NCBI RefSeq assembly: GCF_004522235.1
Contig: NZ_SDLT01000025.1
Coordinates: 62,001-126,000 of the forward strand
Source: Amycolatopsis nivea
Lineage (GTDB): Bacteria > Actinomycetota > Actinomycetes > Mycobacteriales > Pseudonocardiaceae
DNA length: 64,000 nt
Direction of reading: 5' to 3'
How positions within the stretch are numbered: the stretch's first letter is position 1; each line of letters starts with the position of its first letter. A program made the translations under genes and the position numbers. The notes below the pieces were generated by a model. That model saw nothing but the letters and a program-made list of their open reading frames with translations, searched no databases and had not been told where the DNA came from. Shown one piece after another: positions 16,783-29,763 of the stretch.

Positions 16783-17784
16783 TCAGACCCGCACTGCCCG
16801 ATCGCGGGCGGCCAGAGCCAGCGTCTCCAGCAACGGCACCGTCCGCTCCCACCCGAGGCAAGCGTCCGTCCGGCTCACCGCGCGGTCGGCAGGCACCCGT
16901 TCCGGATCCTGTGCCCCGTCCCGCAGATACGACTCGATCATCACCCCGGCCACCGCCGCGCCGTCGCGCACCTGTTCCGCCACGTCGGCCACCACGCCGG
17001 GCTGCCGGTTGTGGTCCTTCCCGCTGTTCCCGTGCGAGGCGTCGACCACCGCTCTTCGCGGCAGGCCCGCCTCCCCGAGCACCTTCATCGCCTCGGCCAC
17101 CGACGCCGCGTCGTAATTCGGTGCCGGACCGCCGCGCAGGACCAAATGCGCGTCCGGATTTCCGGTGCTGCGCAAGGTTTTCATCCGCCCGTCGACGCCG
17201 AGTCCCGGGAACGCGTGCGCCGCCCCGGCCGCGCGGATCGCGTCCACCGCGGGTCCCAGCCGTCCGGACACGCAGTTCTTCATCCCGATCGGCATCGGCA
17301 ACCACGACGCCAGCTGCCGGTGCGGCTGGCTGGCGACCGTCCGCGCCCCGATCGCGCCCCAGCTCACCGTGTCCGCGACATACGGCGCCAGCACCGGATC
17401 CACGAACTCGTACGCCAGCGGCAGCCCGGTCGAGGCCGCGTCGAGCAAGAACTGCCGTCCTGATCGGACCCCGGTGGCGAGATCGCCTTTGCCGTCCAGC
17501 GTCGGGTCCGGCAGGAAGCCGGTCCACCCGGTCACCGACCGCGGTTTCTCCAGGTATGCCCGCAAAACCACCACGAGATCGTCGGCGTACCGAGCTGACA
17601 TCCCAGCGAGCAGCTCCGCGTATTCCAGCGCCGCCGAGGTATCGTGCACCGAGCACGGACCCACGATCACCAGCAACCGCGGATCGCGCCGGTCCAGCAC
17701 CGCCGAGACCGTTTCGCGGTGCCGGGCGATGTCCGGCGCGACCCCTGCCGTCACCTCCACCGGGCTGGGCAACGTGTCCTGCAT
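16783..17784 (-). CDS. Class I (AroG-type) DAHP synthase within the siderophore operon
   Basis: This 333-residue enzyme condenses phosphoenolpyruvate and erythrose 4-phosphate, the first shikimate step. Class I features include VIVGPCSVHD, YLEKPRSVTGWTGF, PIGMKNCVSG, LRGG and VDASHGNSGKDHNRQ, which carries the metal-binding His. Actinobacterial housekeeping DAHP synthases are normally class II, so this unrelated-type copy next to DHB genes is probably dedicated to raising chorismate supply during iron starvation. It is the last gene of the operon; its start directly abuts the MFS exporter stop, and a hairpin follows its stop. Confidence 0.93.
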   Translation of the reverse strand: MQDTLPSPVEVTAGVAPDIARHRETVSAVLDRRDPRLLVIVGPCSVHDTSAALEYAELLAGMSARYADDLVVVLRAYLEKPRSVTGWTGFLPDPTLDGKGDLATGVRSGRQFLLDAASTGLPLAYEFVDPVLAPYVADTVSWGAIGARTVASQPHRQLASWLPMPIGMKNCVSGRLGPAVDAIRAAGAAHAFPGLGVDGRMKTLRSTGNPDAHLVLRGGPAPNYDAASVAEAMKVLGEAGLPRRAVVDASHGNSGKDHNRQPGVVADVAEQVRDGAAVAGVMIESYLRDGAQDPERVPADRAVSRTDACLGWERTVPLLETLALAARDRAVRV

Positions 17785-19149
17785 CTACCGGCTCCTTTCC
17801 TTGGGCAGCCTCGCCGCCCCGGCAACCGCCACCACGACCAGCCCGAGCACCCACCAGAACGTGTCCGCGAAGGCCGCCGCGACATCCGCGCCCCGTGCGG
17901 CCAGCCGGTTCTGCAACACCAGCGCGAGCACGGCGGTCCCGACCGAACCGCCAAGAGTGTTCAGCAAATTCAACGCACCAGCCGCTTTCGGCAGCTGGGT
18001 TTTCTCCAGGCTGCGATACACCAGCGCCAGCACCGGCGCACTGATCATCGCCGCTCCGAATCCCCGCAGCACCAAGGAAATGACCAACACGACATCGGGA
18101 AGTTCGGGACCCAGCTGCGTGAATGCTGCGGTTCCGAGCGCCACCAATCCGGTTCCGGACACCACGAGCGTCCGCGGCGCCAGCCGATCCACCAGCCGAT
18201 GCACCAGCACCGACCCCGCGGCAGCACCGATTCCCTGTGGTACCAGCAGCAATCCGGTGTCCCACGCGCCCAGTCCCGCACCGCGGCGCAGATACAACGG
18301 CAGCAGAAACATCGTCCCGAACACCGAAGCGCCCAGCACGACCAGTGCCAACGCCGCGGCTCCGAATGGCGGCCGCGCAAACAGCCGCGGATCCAGCAAT
18401 GGCGCCCGCACTCGCAATCCGTGCCGGACGAACGCGGCCAGCATCAGCAAACCCACCACGACCGCCGTGGCGGAAAGCCATTGCGGATGTCCGTCGGAGA
18501 ATCCGGTCAGCCCGAACACCACCGCGGCCAACCCCGGGGAAAGCAAAGCCGCGCCACGGAAATCGAACGGCTCTCGCGGATCAGTCGGCTGGTCCGCCGC
18601 GACATACCGCAGCCCCAGCAGAACAGCGACGACGCCGACCGGCAGGTTGACGTAGAACAACCACGGCCAGTCCGCGACGTCGAGAATCGCCCCGCTCGCC
18701 AGCGGGCCCAGCACCGGCGACAGCAACGGCACCACGCCGACGACGCTGATCAGCCGCCCGATCCGCTCCGGCCCGGCCGCCCGCGCCAGCAGCGCCTGTC
18801 CGGTCGGCGGCAGCAACCCGCCCGCCAGCCCTTGCAGCACCCGGAACGCGACCAGCATCGGCAGCGAACCCGCCAGCCCGCACAACAGCGACGCCGCCAC
18901 GAACACGACCACCGCGGTCAGCCAGGTCCGCCGCCCGCCGAACCGCGCGGCCAGCCAGCCGGACGCGGGCACGGCGGTCACCACCGCGAGCAGATACGCC
19001 GTGGTGACCCACTGGACCTCCGTGACGGACGCGTCGAACCGCTCCGCCAGCGTCTCCACTCCGACCGAGACGATCGTGCTGTCGAGCGTCGCCATGAACG
19101 TGCCCAGCACGAGCACGAACGCGGTCCGCCACAGGTTCAGCGCAGCCAC
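17785..19149 (-). CDS. MFS exporter of the DHA2 (drug:H+) type, probable siderophore exporter
   Basis: A 454-residue, 14-helix-type permease with the exporter motif [12 protein letters not shown] in TM1, [10 protein letters not shown] (motif A) and a [17 protein letters not shown] segment. The start overlaps the NRPS 3' end by 13 bases, so it is translated from the siderophore transcript. Catechol siderophore loci often encode such an exporter. Export of the finished siderophore is therefore the best inference, though drug export cannot be excluded. Confidence 0.88.
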   Translation of the reverse strand: MAALNLWRTAFVLVLGTFMATLDSTIVSVGVETLAERFDASVTEVQWVTTAYLLAVVTAVPASGWLAARFGGRRTWLTAVVVFVAASLLCGLAGSLPMLVAFRVLQGLAGGLLPPTGQALLARAAGPERIGRLISVVGVVPLLSPVLGPLASGAILDVADWPWLFYVNLPVGVVAVLLGLRYVAADQPTDPREPFDFRGAALLSPGLAAVVFGLTGFSDGHPQWLSATAVVVGLLMLAAFVRHGLRVRAPLLDPRLFARPPFGAAALALVVLGASVFGTMFLLPLYLRRGAGLGAWDTGLLLVPQGIGAAAGSVLVHRLVDRLAPRTLVVSGTGLVALGTAAFTQLGPELPDVVLVISLVLRGFGAAMISAPVLALVYRSLEKTQLPKAAGALNLLNTLGGSVGTAVLALVLQNRLAARGADVAAAFADTFWWVLGLVVVAVAGAARLPKERSR

Positions 19150-22100
19150 TCGGCCGCGTCCTCGTCCAGCCGCGCCGGAAGCTCGCCGAGGAACCGCAGC
19201 AGGTCCGCGACCAGCGACTTGGCTTCCGCGGCCGAGAGAATCCCTGCCTGGTAACCGAAAATGCCGGACCAGCCGCCCGCGAGTTCGGGCACCACGGTGA
19301 CTGTCATCGGGTAGTGCGTGCGCTCGCGGAACCGGGTCCCGGTGATCGCCAGCCCGGGAGCCGGTTCACGCAGTTTCGCCGGGTCCACCGGGTAGTTCTC
19401 GAACACGACGAGGCTGTCGAACAACCGGTCCTGACCGGTCAAGGCAGCGAGCTCGGCCAGTCCGACGTGCTGGTGCGCGAGCAGTTCCTGGTGCCGGGCC
19501 TGGGTTTCCACCAAGGTCTCCCCCACAGTTCCGGCGAACCGCGCCCGCACCGGAACCGTGTTGGCAAGCAGCCCGAGGATCTCCTCGACACCGTCCACTT
19601 CGGACGTCCGACCGGAAACCATCGCGCCGAAAGCAACATCGGTGACCCCGGCCCGAGCCGCGAGCACCGCAGCCCACGCGCCCTGCAGCAACGTTCCCGC
19701 CGTAACCCCGTGCCGGGCACCGGCTTGCGTCAACGAAGCGACGAGCTCAGCGTCCACAGTGAACAGTTCCGGCTCGACCGCCGCGGGCTGGCCGGTCAAG
19801 AGCTTCCGCGAAGGCAGATCAGCCAGTTCCGTCCGCCACGCATGCCCGCTGACCGCGTGGTCGCGCGCCGCGAGCCACCGCGTGTACCGCGACACCGGCA
19901 CCGCCTCCGGCAGCGGCTCGCCGGAGTACCCGGCGAACAACTCGGCCAGGATCCGCGGCGCCGACCAGCCGTCCGACAGCAGGTGATGGCTGGTGAGCAC
20001 GAGCTCGTGCCGGTCCGGACCGTGCCGGAGCACGGTGACCCGCAGCAGCGGCCCCGCAGCGAGGTCGAACCGCTCGGCGAGGTCGTCCGCGAGCAGCTGC
20101 TCGACGTTCCCGGACACCTCACGCACCCGGAAGCCGACCTGCGGTTCCGCCGGCAGCACCTGCACCTCGTGCCCGCCCGGGAAGACCGCGCCCAGGTTCG
20201 GATGCCGCCGCACCAGCGCGTTCGCCGCGGCCGCCAACGCAGCCAGATCCAGCGCTCCGGCCAGCGAAAACGCCGCCTGCACCGGGTACGGATCCTCGTC
20301 GGCTGCCCGCGATTCGCGCAGGATCAGCTCCTGCAGCGGCGTCAACGGCAGCAGCTCGCCAGCCGGTACCTCGGCGGCCAGCGCAGCGAGTTCCGCCTGG
20401 AACGCCGCTCCCAGCGCGGCAATCTCGTCCGCGCTGAACTCCGAGGACGGCCAGGTGAACCGCGCCGCCAGCCGGTCGTCGCGCACCATCGCGTTCACCA
20501 TCAGCGCGTGCCCGAGCGGTCCTCCCGCGGAGCCGAGCGGATCGGCGTCCGGCGGCCGCTGCCACGGCGTCTCCGCCTGTGGCGCTGCCTCGAAGCGGCC
20601 GAGGTAGTTCCAGCTGACGTCCGCTCCGGTCGAGGTTCCGCCGAGGATGCCGAACCCGAGCCCGTCGCCCGCGGCCCGGAGCTGGTCGCGGACCGCGGCG
20701 ATCGCCGTCTCGCCGGCAGGCGGCGCGATCCGGGCGGGGTACATCGCGGTGAACCAGCCGACCGTCCGGGACAGATCGACGGCCCCGGCGAAGTCCGGCG
20801 TGTGGTCCGGACGGCCGTGGCTCTCCAGCGCGACCAGCAGCTCCGAACCGCACCAGGCACGGTAAGCCCGCGCGAACGCGGTGAGCAGCACGGCGTCCGG
20901 ACCGGTCCGGTACGCGCCCGGCAACGTCGTCAGCACTGCCTGCGTGATCTCTTCCGGCACCTCGATCTCGTGGTGCCGCGCAGTCCCGCTGACCGGGCGG
21001 GCCGTCGCCGCGATCCGTTGCCAGTGCGGGCTTTCCACCTGCCGCGCCGGTTTGGCCGCGACCAGCGCGCGTGCCCAGCCGAGGAACGACGGTCCGCGAT
21101 CCGGGAGCTCGCGGCCGAGATACGCCTGTTCGAGGTCGTCGAGGAGGACCCGCCACGACACCGCGTCCACCACGAGATGGTGCGCGACCAGCGCGAGCCG
21201 CCCCGGCCGTGACGGACCGGCGTCCACCCAGACCGCCCGCAGCATCGGCCCGGTTCGCGGATCCATCGCGGACCGGACAGCCGCGATCTCGTCGTCCAGC
21301 AGCGCCCGCAGATCCGCGTCCTCGCCCGCCGGGACGACCATCAGCACGTCCGCCCCAGTCACTGTGCCTGGTTCCGGAACGCGCAATACGTCGTCGGCCA
21401 AGTGCGACCGCAGCACGTCGTGTCGTTCGAGGACCGCGTCGAGCGCCGCCCGCCACTTCGGCACGTCGCCGCCGGACGGCACGCACACTTCGACCCACTG
21501 GCAGAAGCTGTCGGCGTCCGAGTCAGCGCGTTCCAGCAGCTGACGCATGATGGGCGTCAGCGGCGCGTCCCCGACCGCGGGCGTGAGATCCGGTGAGACC
21601 ACCACGGTTTTCTCGCTGCACCGAGCCGCGATCCCGGCGATCGTGCCGCCCTCGAAGACGTCCCGCGCGGTCAGGTGCAGGCCCTCGCGGCGAGCACGCG
21701 CGACCAGCCGGAGCGACGCGATGCTGTCGCCGCCGGCGTCGAGGAACCCGTCGTCGATCGTCACGTCCGGGCCGAGCAGCTCCTGAACCACCTGCAGCAA
21801 CACGGTTTCCGCTTCCGTCGCCGGTTGCCGCGCCGCGGCGACATTCCGCGGACCGGGTGCGGGCAGCGCGGCCCGGTCGAGCTTGCCGCTCGGCCCGAGC
21901 GGCAGCCGCTCCAGCGAGAGCACCGCCGACGGCACCATGTGCGCGGGCAGTTCGGCGGCCAGGTACTCGCGCAGCGCAGCGGGATCCGGATCCGCGCCGT
22001 CGACCGGCACGACGTAGCCGACCAGCCGCCGGTCCCCGGGCCGGTCCTCCCGGACGAGCACGACCGCGGCCCGCACGTCCGGATGCCGTGCCAGCGCCGA

Positions 22101-25100
22101 TTCGATCTCGCCCGGCTCGATCCGGAACCCGCGCAGTTTGACCTGGTGGTCGGCGCGGCCGAGGAACACCAGCTGCCCGTCCGGCCGCCAGCGCACGAGG
22201 TCGCCGGTGCGGTACATCCGGTCGCCGGGCGCGCCGAACGGGTCGGCGACGAACCGTTCGGCGGTCTGTCCCGGCCGGTTCACGTAGCCGCGGGCGAGCT
22301 TCGGCCCGGCGAGGTACAGCTCGCCGGTGACGCCGGTCCCGACCGGCCGCAGCCCCGCGTCCAGCACGTACGCCCGCACCTGCGGGTCCGGCCGTCCGAT
22401 CGGCAGCGGACCCGGATCGTCGGCCGAGTACACCCAGGTCACGGAGTTGATGGTGACCTCGGTCGGACCGTAGGCGTTGAACAGCGCGCGCCGGTCGCCC
22501 CAGCGGTGCGCCAGCTCCGGGTCGAGCCGTTCGGCACCGACCACGAAGAACACTTCCGGGTCCACCGTCGCGTCGTCCGGCATCGCGGACAGGAACGACG
22601 GCAGCAGGTTCAGCCCGGTCACGCGGTGTTTGGCGGCGTAGGCGAGCAGGTCGTCGCCGGACCCGCGGACCTCCTCCGGCGCGATCACCGAGGTGCCGCC
22701 GGACAGCAACGGCAGGAAGAACTGCCAGTAGGAGACGTCGAAACTCGTGGACGCGAAGTGCAGGTACCGCTCGCCGTGCCGGATGCCGACGATGTCCTCC
22801 TGCAGCGCGACGAGGCTCGGAATGCCGCGATGGGTGACCGCGACGCCCTTGGGCTTTCCGGTGGTGCCGGACGTGTAGATCACGTACGCCAGCGAGTCCG
22901 GCACCGGAACGACATCGTCCCAAGTAGACGGTCCATTGAGGATCATCGGGTCGATCACCGGGAGGCCGAAACCGGGGTCCGAAGTGGATACCACCGCTGC
23001 GGGTGCACTGTCTTTCACCAGATGCGCCAGGCGTTCCGCAGGGTACGTCGGGTCCATCGGCACGTGCACCGCACCGGCCTTGAGCACGCCGAACAGCGCA
23101 ACCACCAGGTCTATGTCGCGTTCCAGCAGCACCGCGACCGGGTCCTGTTCCCGCACCCCGGCAGCGCGCAAGGCGTGCGCGAGCTGGTTCGCCTTCCGGT
23201 CCAGTTCCGCGTAAGTCAGGCGGCGATTCCGGCACACGACGGCTTCGGCATCCGGAGTTTCCCGCACCCAGCGGGCGAATTCCTCCAGACAGGTACCGGC
23301 TTCCCGCCGCGGCTCAGGTCCGGTTCCTTGCCGGAGGAGAGCCGATTCCTCTTCCGTGTCAAGGGAACGCAGCCGCGCGACCGGTTGCTGCGGGTCGGCC
23401 ACGAGCTCGTGCAGCAGAGTCGTCAGCCAGCGGCCGTAGGCCTGCACAGTCGACTCGTCGAAGGCCTGCGGCTGGTAGCCGAGGCCGATCGAGATCTCGT
23501 CGCCCGGCAGCACGATCACGGTCAGCGGATAGTGCGTCGCGTCGGTGATGTCGACGCCGACGAGGTCGAGCCCGGGCGCGAGCGGTTCGCGTTCCCGGCT
23601 GGAGAGCGGGAAGTTCTCCATGACCAGCATCGTGTCGAACAGATCGCCGACGCCCGCCGCGCGCTGGATGTCCGGCAGCCCGAGGTGATGGTGGTCGGTG
23701 AGCCGCGCGTTCTCGTCCTGCACCCGCGTCAGCACCGCCGACGCCGGATCGGACGGGGCGAACGCCACGCGCACCGGGATGGTCGTGCCGAGCTGGCCGA
23801 TCATCGCTTCCACGCCCGGAACGTCGGACGGACGGCCGGACACCGGGCAGCCGAACACCACGTCCTGGCGTCCGGTGAGCCGCGCCAGCAGCACGCCCCA
23901 AGCCGTCTGGAACACTGCCGTCGGCGTCACGCCGCGTTCCCGCGCGAAGCCGCGCAGCCGTTCGCTGAACTCGGTGCCGAGCCCGACCCAGATCCGTTGT
24001 GGACGGTCCGAAGCGGACTCCGCGGTCGCCGGGGCGAGCCGCGTTCCTTCTTCCAAACCAGCCAACGCCGTCTGCCATGCCTCGACTGCCGCGTTGTGAT
24101 CGCGGGCGGCCAGCACCCGGTGGTACTCGGCGAGCGGCGGCGCGACCGGAGCGGCCGGCCCGCCGTCGAGTTCGGCGTAGGTGGCCAGGAGGGCGCGGCC
24201 GACGAGCGGCATCGACCAGCCGTCGAGCAGCGCGTGATGGATCGTCAGCACGAGCCGGTGTTCGGCCGGGCCGAGGGTGATGAGCAGGAACCGGATCAGC
24301 GGCGGCACCGCCGGGTCGAACGGCCGGGCCAGTTCCGCCGCGCATTCGTCCCCGGCGCTCTCCGGGTGCTCGACGTGCCGCCAGTCCAGGTGCACGTCAG
24401 CAGGCACGACCTGCACGACCTCGCCCGCCGCCGTCGTGTGCAGGTGGACGCGCAGCGCCGGCTGCCGTCGCAGCAGTTCCTCGGCGGCGGCTCGCATCCG
24501 TTCCGGAGCAAGCCGCCCTTCGAGGTGGGTCACCGCTTGCACGGTGTAGACGTCGGGTCCGCCCCGGGTCAGCGTGTGGAACGACAGCCCGGCCTGCAGG
24601 GGCGTCGCGGGCAGGACGTCGGCGACCGGGCCCTGCAGTTCGAGCGCGTCGATGTCATGCTGGGTGAGCGTGACGAGCGGAAGGTCCGACGGAGTGAGCC
24701 CGCCGGTGTGCTCCCGCGCGTGCGCCGCCAACGCGGCCAGCGCGGTCGACCACTTTTCCTGGAGGCGTTCGACCTCGTCCGGCGGCAGAACCCGGCTCGC
24801 GGCGGTCCATTCGACGGCGATCCGCGGCACGCCTTCCTCGCGGACGAAGCAGTTCAGCGCCAGGACCTGCTCCAACGCCTTGGCGGGCGGCTCGATCACG
24901 GCGAACGGATCCTCGTCCGGCAGCTGCCAGCCGCCGGACAGCGGAGTGAACCGACCGAGGTAGTTGAGCAGAACGTCCGGCATCTCCGGCGCGAACCCGG
25001 CCCCCGGGTCCAGGTACCGCAGGATGCCGAATCCGATCCCACCGTCCGGCACCGTGCGCCGCGCTTCCTTGACCGCGCGCAGCAACCGATCAAGCGTGTC

Positions 25101-28100
25101 CACACCCGACAGTTCAATGTGGACCGGGTATTCGGCGGTGAACCAGCCGACGGTCCGGGCGAGGTCCAGCCCTTCGCGGCCGTGGCCCTCCATCGTGACG
25201 GTGAGCGCGTCTTCGTCGCCGCGCAGGGTCAGCACGAGCGCGGCGAGCAGCACCTCGTCGACACCCGCACGGTAGGCGGCGGGCAGTGTCGTGAGGATCG
25301 CCGCGCTTTCCTCTTCGGTGGCGACGGTGACCGAACGATGCGCGGTAGCAACAGTGTCGCGCGTCGGGTCGAGCTTGCTCTTCCGCGTCGACCGCCAGTA
25401 GTCGAGTTCACCGCGCCGCGCACCACTCGTCCCTTGTTCGGCGAGCGCCAATGCGTGTCGTCGCCAGGAATTGCGCACGGGTTCGAGCACTCCGCCCTCG
25501 CACGCCGTCTGCAGATCAGGCAGCAAGATTCGCCACGAAACCCCGTCGATCGCCAGGTGGTGCACGACGATCACCAGCTGGTCCCCCACCAGCGCGACGC
25601 GCAGCATCTCCCCGGCGCGCGGGTCCAATTCGGACGCCAGCCGTTCGGCTACTTCAGCCGGACTCCCTGTCGCCTCGCTGACCGACGCCGAGACTGCGCC
25701 CCGCGGCCGGATCACCAACGAGCCATCGGGTTCGACACGAAGCCGCAACACGTCGTGGTGGTCAAGAATCGCCTGAACGCCTTCGCGCAGCCCCGGCACC
25801 GGACCGTCCACCCGGAGCACTGTCCACTGTGCATAGCCGACAATCGCGTCCAGGTCCGGATTCAGGTCGAACAACGTCCGCACGATCGGCGGCGCCGGAA
25901 CCTCGCCGATCGGCTCGTCCGGTTCACTGTCCGGTTCGGACAGATCCCGGCTCGCCGCCGCCAACGCCGCGAAACTGCGCCGCGCCAGCAAATCCCGCGG
26001 CCGGAGGTCCAGTCCGTGCGCCCGCAACCGGCTGCTCACGCTGATCGCGGTGATGCTGTCGCCGCCGAGGGCGAAGAAATCGTCGTCGACCGCGACCCGC
26101 TCCACGCCGATCACCTCGGCGATCGCCGCGCACAGCAACCGTTCCCGTTCGGTCCGCGGTTCCCGTCCGCCCTCGGCCGCCGCAGGCGCGGGCAGCGCGG
26201 CCCGGTCGAGTTTTCCGTTGCTGGTCACCGGAAGTTCGTCCAGCACCACGACCGCGGCCGGAACCATCGCCTCCGGCAACCGCTCCGCGAGCGTCGCCCG
26301 AACGTCCTCCGCAACCAGCCCTGAGCCGACGACATACCCGACCAGCCGGGGTCCGCGCACCGCAGCCGCGGCCGCCCGCACGCCGGGAACCGCACCGAGC
26401 GCGCTCTCGACCTCGCCCAATTCCACGCGGTGGCCGCGAATCTTGACCTGACCGTCGCGCCGCCCCAAATACTCCAGCCCCCGGCCCGGCACCCAGCGCA
26501 CGACGTCGCCGGTGCGGTACATCCGTTCCCCCGGCGGCCCGAACGGATCGGCGACGAACCGCTCCGCCGTCCCGCCCGGACGACCGAGATAACCACGCGC
26601 CAGATGCGGTCCGGCGAGGTACAACTCCCCGCGGCTGCCCGGCGGCACCGGCCGCAGCGCGGCGTCGAGCACGTACGCCCGCGTCCCGGGCACCGCGAAC
26701 CCGATCACCGGCTCGTCCCCGGTGATCGGCGCGCTGGCACCGTCCACAGTGGTCTCAGTCGGGCCGTAGATGTTGCGCGCGCGGATTCCGGACGAAGCGA
26801 CCCGCTGCCACAACGCCGGTGACGTCGCCTCGCCGCCGAGCACCAGCAACGCCGGGTCGAGCGACCCCGCGTCGAGCAACGGAGCCGCCATCGACGGCGT
26901 CGTGTCGATGACGTCGATCTGGTCGCGCACGAAAGCGGCGTGCAGCGCATCGACGTCGCGCGCGGTTTCCGTGTCGTAGACGTGCAATTCGTGCCCGCAC
27001 AGCATCCACAGCAGCTGCTCGATCGCCGAGTCGAAGGCGAAGGAGTACGTGTGCGCGACGCGGAGCCGACGCCCCTGCGCGGTCTCGGCCACCGTGGTCG
27101 CGCGATGGTTCCGAAGCAACGTCTCCAGCCCGCCGGACCGGACCAGCACGCCCTTCGGCTGCCCCGTGGAACCCGAGGTGAAGATGACGTACGCGAGGCT
27201 TTCCGGATGCCGGTCTACCTGCTCCCCCACCGCCGAGTACCCGGCGATTTCCTCCCGTACCGCCGCATCGTCCAGCCGCAACTGCGGCACGCCCGGCAGC
27301 AGGTCCGAATCCGTCACGGCGAGCTTCGGGGTCACCTCGGCGACCAGCGAGCGCAGCCGTTCCGCCGGATGCGCGAGGTCCAGCGGCAGGAACGCCGCCC
27401 CCGCGTCGAGCACCGCCAGCAGCGCCACCACCAGATCGACCGACCGCGGCAACGCCAGCGCCACCACGTCGTCCGCTCCGACGCCCCGCGCCCGCAACGC
27501 CCGCGCCAGCCGGTGCACCCGGTCCCGCACCTCGTCGCCGGTGAGCCGCTCGTCCCCGCAGACCAGCGCGGTCGGCCCGTCGAGCCCGTCCAGGAACCCT
27601 TCTCCGGTCGGGGAAACCGCGGGAGTCGACCATTCGGCAAGCAAGGCGTCGACGTCCGGCACCAGGTCCACCCCGCCGACCACCGGCGCGTCCGCACTGG
27701 TGAACGCGGAGATCAGCGCCTTCAACGCGGTGAGCTGCGCGTCGACACCAGCCTGGTCCTGCGAACGCGCGTCGACCTCGAAGCCCAGCAGCAGCCCGCC
27801 GCCAGCGGTCGGGAGCACGCTGAGCCCCATGTCCTCCGGCGGCCCGCCCGCGACGTTCCGCATCGTCCCGCGCGCCTCGCCGAACGCCAGCTCCAGATCG
27901 AACGCCTTGAGGTTGATCCCGCGGCCGTGCAGCAGCGCACCCGCGCCGGGCACCGCCAGATCCTGCGGCAGGTTCTCGCCCCGGTACCGCTGATGCGCGC
28001 GCATTTCCCGCAACGCCTGCGCGACCCGCGCGGTCAGCTCCTCCGGACGGTCGCCCGGCTGCACCTGCACCCGCAACGGCAGCACGTTGACCGCCATCGC

Positions 28101-28970
28101 CGGGGTCCGCAACGCCGCCCCGACCCGGCACATCAACGGCACCGCGAACACGACGTCCGCCGTTCCGAGCACCCGGTGCAGGAACGCCGCGTAACACGCG
28201 ATCAGCGCGTCGCCCCAGGTCGTCCCCGCGCGCTTCCCCAGTTCGCCCAGCCCGGCGACCTCGTCCGCGGTGAGTTCGGCACGCGCGGTGAACGTGGCCT
28301 CCGGCAGCCCGGCCGCGCTCGCGTCGTCGGCCAGCTCCGGCATCGGCGTGAACCGATCGCACCAGTACGCGCGGTCCTTCGCGAACCGTTCGCTCATCCG
28401 GTACTCGCGGTCGGCTTCGACGAGATCGGCGAACCGGCCGAACGTGGACGGCGGCGCCTCTTCGCCCCGCACCGCCGCGGTGTACCGGGCAGCGGTGCGG
28501 CGAGCGAGCATCGCGGCGGTGTAGCCGTCGAACACCAGGTGGTGGCCGAGCTGGGTGAACCACACTTCGGTGTCGGAAAGCCGGAGGATCACGTGCGAGA
28601 ACAACGCCCGGTCCAGCATCCCGCGGCACGCCTCGGCCACCCGCTGCCGCTCCGCCGCGACCCGCGCGTGCGCCGCGGCGAGCGGGTCCGGTTCCCCTCG
28701 CAGGTCAACGACTTCCGGCAACGGCACCGGCTCGGCGGACACGGTTTGCCGCGGCCCGTCCGGGGTGTCGTGCACCCGCAGCCGCAGGCTTTCGGCCTCC
28801 TCGGCGGTCGCCCGGATCGCCTCGGCCAGCGCCGCGAGGTCGACCGGCGCGCCGGAGATTTCCACGACGTCGCCCACGACGTAGTACGGCGAATCCGGTT
28901 CCAGCCGCTGCGCGTTCCAGATGCCCAGCTGGGCGCTGGTCAGCTCGAGAGCGGCGAGTGCGGTGCTCAA
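19137..28970 (-). CDS. Siderophore NRPS, C-A-T-E-C-A-T-E-C, no thioesterase
   Basis: A 3277-residue assembly line. C1 (HHLVFDG, ~145) is EntF-like and should accept the DHB-loaded aryl carrier. A1 (SGSTGQPKG, ~602) and T1 (GGDSIT, ~970) are followed by epimerase E1 ([10 protein letters not shown], ~1137), C2 (HHALLDG, ~1581), A2 (SGTTGKPKG, ~2037), T2 (GGDSIA, ~2411), E2 ([10 protein letters not shown], ~2598) and a terminal C3 (HHLLSDG, ~2995). By eye, A1 specificity residues are D-S-E-D-V-G-I-V-D, an acidic pocket suggesting Arg, Orn or Lys; A2 residues D-V-W-N-V-G-A-I-N match no code I know well. Both residues should become D. All HHxxxD motifs are intact. Release must rely on C3 or a trans enzyme. 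No MbtH gene is nearby. Confidence 0.93.
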   Translation of the reverse strand: MSTALAALELTSAQLGIWNAQRLEPDSPYYVVGDVVEISGAPVDLAALAEAIRATAEEAESLRLRVHDTPDGPRQTVSAEPVPLPEVVDLRGEPDPLAAAHARVAAERQRVAEACRGMLDRALFSHVILRLSDTEVWFTQLGHHLVFDGYTAAMLARRTAARYTAAVRGEEAPPSTFGRFADLVEADREYRMSERFAKDRAYWCDRFTPMPELADDASAAGLPEATFTARAELTADEVAGLGELGKRAGTTWGDALIACYAAFLHRVLGTADVVFAVPLMCRVGAALRTPAMAVNVLPLRVQVQPGDRPEELTARVAQALREMRAHQRYRGENLPQDLAVPGAGALLHGRGINLKAFDLELAFGEARGTMRNVAGGPPEDMGLSVLPTAGGGLLLGFEVDARSQDQAGVDAQLTALKALISAFTSADAPVVGGVDLVPDVDALLAEWSTPAVSPTGEGFLDGLDGPTALVCGDERLTGDEVRDRVHRLARALRARGVGADDVVALALPRSVDLVVALLAVLDAGAAFLPLDLAHPAERLRSLVAEVTPKLAVTDSDLLPGVPQLRLDDAAVREEIAGYSAVGEQVDRHPESLAYVIFTSGSTGQPKGVLVRSGGLETLLRNHRATTVAETAQGRRLRVAHTYSFAFDSAIEQLLWMLCGHELHVYDTETARDVDALHAAFVRDQIDVIDTTPSMAAPLLDAGSLDPALLVLGGEATSPALWQRVASSGIRARNIYGPTETTVDGASAPITGDEPVIGFAVPGTRAYVLDAALRPVPPGSRGELYLAGPHLARGYLGRPGGTAERFVADPFGPPGERMYRTGDVVRWVPGRGLEYLGRRDGQVKIRGHRVELGEVESALGAVPGVRAAAAAVRGPRLVGYVVGSGLVAEDVRATLAERLPEAMVPAAVVVLDELPVTSNGKLDRAALPAPAAAEGGREPRTERERLLCAAIAEVIGVERVAVDDDFFALGGDSITAISVSSRLRAHGLDLRPRDLLARRSFAALAAASRDLSEPDSEPDEPIGEVPAPPIVRTLFDLNPDLDAIVGYAQWTVLRVDGPVPGLREGVQAILDHHDVLRLRVEPDGSLVIRPRGAVSASVSEATGSPAEVAERLASELDPRAGEMLRVALVGDQLVIVVHHLAIDGVSWRILLPDLQTACEGGVLEPVRNSWRRHALALAEQGTSGARRGELDYWRSTRKSKLDPTRDTVATAHRSVTVATEEESAAILTTLPAAYRAGVDEVLLAALVLTLRGDEDALTVTMEGHGREGLDLARTVGWFTAEYPVHIELSGVDTLDRLLRAVKEARRTVPDGGIGFGILRYLDPGAGFAPEMPDVLLNYLGRFTPLSGGWQLPDEDPFAVIEPPAKALEQVLALNCFVREEGVPRIAVEWTAASRVLPPDEVERLQEKWSTALAALAAHAREHTGGLTPSDLPLVTLTQHDIDALELQGPVADVLPATPLQAGLSFHTLTRGGPDVYTVQAVTHLEGRLAPERMRAAAEELLRRQPALRVHLHTTAAGEVVQVVPADVHLDWRHVEHPESAGDECAAELARPFDPAVPPLIRFLLITLGPAEHRLVLTIHHALLDGWSMPLVGRALLATYAELDGGPAAPVAPPLAEYHRVLAARDHNAAVEAWQTALAGLEEGTRLAPATAESASDRPQRIWVGLGTEFSERLRGFARERGVTPTAVFQTAWGVLLARLTGRQDVVFGCPVSGRPSDVPGVEAMIGQLGTTIPVRVAFAPSDPASAVLTRVQDENARLTDHHHLGLPDIQRAAGVGDLFDTMLVMENFPLSSREREPLAPGLDLVGVDITDATHYPLTVIVLPGDEISIGLGYQPQAFDESTVQAYGRWLTTLLHELVADPQQPVARLRSLDTEEESALLRQGTGPEPRREAGTCLEEFARWVRETPDAEAVVCRNRRLTYAELDRKANQLAHALRAAGVREQDPVAVLLERDIDLVVALFGVLKAGAVHVPMDPTYPAERLAHLVKDSAPAAVVSTSDPGFGLPVIDPMILNGPSTWDDVVPVPDSLAYVIYTSGTTGKPKGVAVTHRGIPSLVALQEDIVGIRHGERYLHFASTSFDVSYWQFFLPLLSGGTSVIAPEEVRGSGDDLLAYAAKHRVTGLNLLPSFLSAMPDDATVDPEVFFVVGAERLDPELAHRWGDRRALFNAYGPTEVTINSVTWVYSADDPGPLPIGRPDPQVRAYVLDAGLRPVGTGVTGELYLAGPKLARGYVNRPGQTAERFVADPFGAPGDRMYRTGDLVRWRPDGQLVFLGRADHQVKLRGFRIEPGEIESALARHPDVRAAVVLVREDRPGDRRLVGYVVPVDGADPDPAALREYLAAELPAHMVPSAVLSLERLPLGPSGKLDRAALPAPGPRNVAAARQPATEAETVLLQVVQELLGPDVTIDDGFLDAGGDSIASLRLVARARREGLHLTARDVFEGGTIAGIAARCSEKTVVVSPDLTPAVGDAPLTPIMRQLLERADSDADSFCQWVEVCVPSGGDVPKWRAALDAVLERHDVLRSHLADDVLRVPEPGTVTGADVLMVVPAGEDADLRALLDDEIAAVRSAMDPRTGPMLRAVWVDAGPSRPGRLALVAHHLVVDAVSWRVLLDDLEQAYLGRELPDRGPSFLGWARALVAAKPARQVESPHWQRIAATARPVSGTARHHEIEVPEEITQAVLTTLPGAYRTGPDAVLLTAFARAYRAWCGSELLVALESHGRPDHTPDFAGAVDLSRTVGWFTAMYPARIAPPAGETAIAAVRDQLRAAGDGLGFGILGGTSTGADVSWNYLGRFEAAPQAETPWQRPPDADPLGSAGGPLGHALMVNAMVRDDRLAARFTWPSSEFSADEIAALGAAFQAELAALAAEVPAGELLPLTPLQELILRESRAADEDPYPVQAAFSLAGALDLAALAAAANALVRRHPNLGAVFPGGHEVQVLPAEPQVGFRVREVSGNVEQLLADDLAERFDLAAGPLLRVTVLRHGPDRHELVLTSHHLLSDGWSAPRILAELFAGYSGEPLPEAVPVSRYTRWLAARDHAVSGHAWRTELADLPSRKLLTGQPAAVEPELFTVDAELVASLTQAGARHGVTAGTLLQGAWAAVLAARAGVTDVAFGAMVSGRTSEVDGVEEILGLLANTVPVRARFAGTVGETLVETQARHQELLAHQHVGLAELAALTGQDRLFDSLVVFENYPVDPAKLREPAPGLAITGTRFRERTHYPMTVTVVPELAGGWSGIFGYQAGILSAAEAKSLVADLLRFLGELPARLDEDAAEWLR

Positions 28971-28986
28971 CTGGTGACTCCCGGGG

Positions 28987-29763
28987 TCAGAGCGACGGCA
29001 CGACCATCGGCGTGCCGGTGACCGGATCGGGCACCACGACGCTCGGCAGGTCGAAGACTTCCTTGATCAGCGCGGCGTCCACGACCTCGCCGGGCTCGCC
29101 CTCGGCCACGACCCGGCCGTCGCGCATGGCGACGACGTGGTCGGCGTACCGGCAGGCCTGGTTGATGTCGTGCAGCACCGCGATCACCGTGCGGCCCTCG
29201 TCGCGCAGCCGCTTCAGCAGCTCCAGCACTTGATACTGGTGCGCGATGTCGAGGAACGACGTCGGTTCGTCGAGCAGCAGGTACGGCGTGCGCTGCGCGA
29301 GCACGACCGCGATCCACACGCGCTGCCGCTGCCCGCCGGACAGCTCCTGCACCGGACGGTCGGCCAGCCCGGCGACGCCGGCCGCGGTCATCGCGCCGAC
29401 CACCGCGGTCTCGTCCTCCTCGGACCACGACGACAGCAGCGACTGGTGCGGGAACCGCCCGCGCGCGACCAGCTGCCGGACGCGGACGTCCTCCGGCGCG
29501 GACGGATCCTGCGGCAGGAAGCCGAGTTCCTGCGCCAAGGCCTTGGCCGGATACGCCCCGACCTCGCGGCCGTCGAAGGTGACGCCGCCGTCGGACGGGC
29601 GGAGCAGCCGGACGAACGCGCGCAGCAATGTCGATTTGCCGCACGCGTTCGGGCCGACCACCGCGGTGAACGCGCGGTCGGGCACGTCGAGCCGCAACCG
29701 CGTCGACACGACGCGGTCGCCGTAGCGCAGGGTGAGGTCCCGCGCGGTCAAGCGGGCGGTCAC
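28987..29763 (-). CDS. ABC transporter ATPase, iron-siderophore uptake (FecE/FepC type)
   Basis: A 258-residue ATPase with Walker [11 protein letters not shown], signature [12 protein letters not shown], Walker [12 protein letters not shown] and switch His in VLHDINQA. The start is GTG 29763, overlapping the upstream permease stop (GTGA), with GGAGG upstream. It powers import of the ferric siderophore across the membrane through the two FecCD-type permeases. Only 16 bases separate its stop from the NRPS start. Confidence 0.93.
   Translation of the reverse strand: MTARLTARDLTLRYGDRVVSTRLRLDVPDRAFTAVVGPNACGKSTLLRAFVRLLRPSDGGVTFDGREVGAYPAKALAQELGFLPQDPSAPEDVRVRQLVARGRFPHQSLLSSWSEEDETAVVGAMTAAGVAGLADRPVQELSGGQRQRVWIAVVLAQRTPYLLLDEPTSFLDIAHQYQVLELLKRLRDEGRTVIAVLHDINQACRYADHVVAMRDGRVVAEGEPGEVVDAALIKEVFDLPSVVVPDPVTGTPMVVPSL

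Noticed and set aside
21675-26324. Plus-strand open frame of 1549 codons
   Set aside because: Antisense to the siderophore NRPS with Arg/His/Gln-rich composition and no recognisable domain. GC-rich codon bias leaves such antisense frames open.
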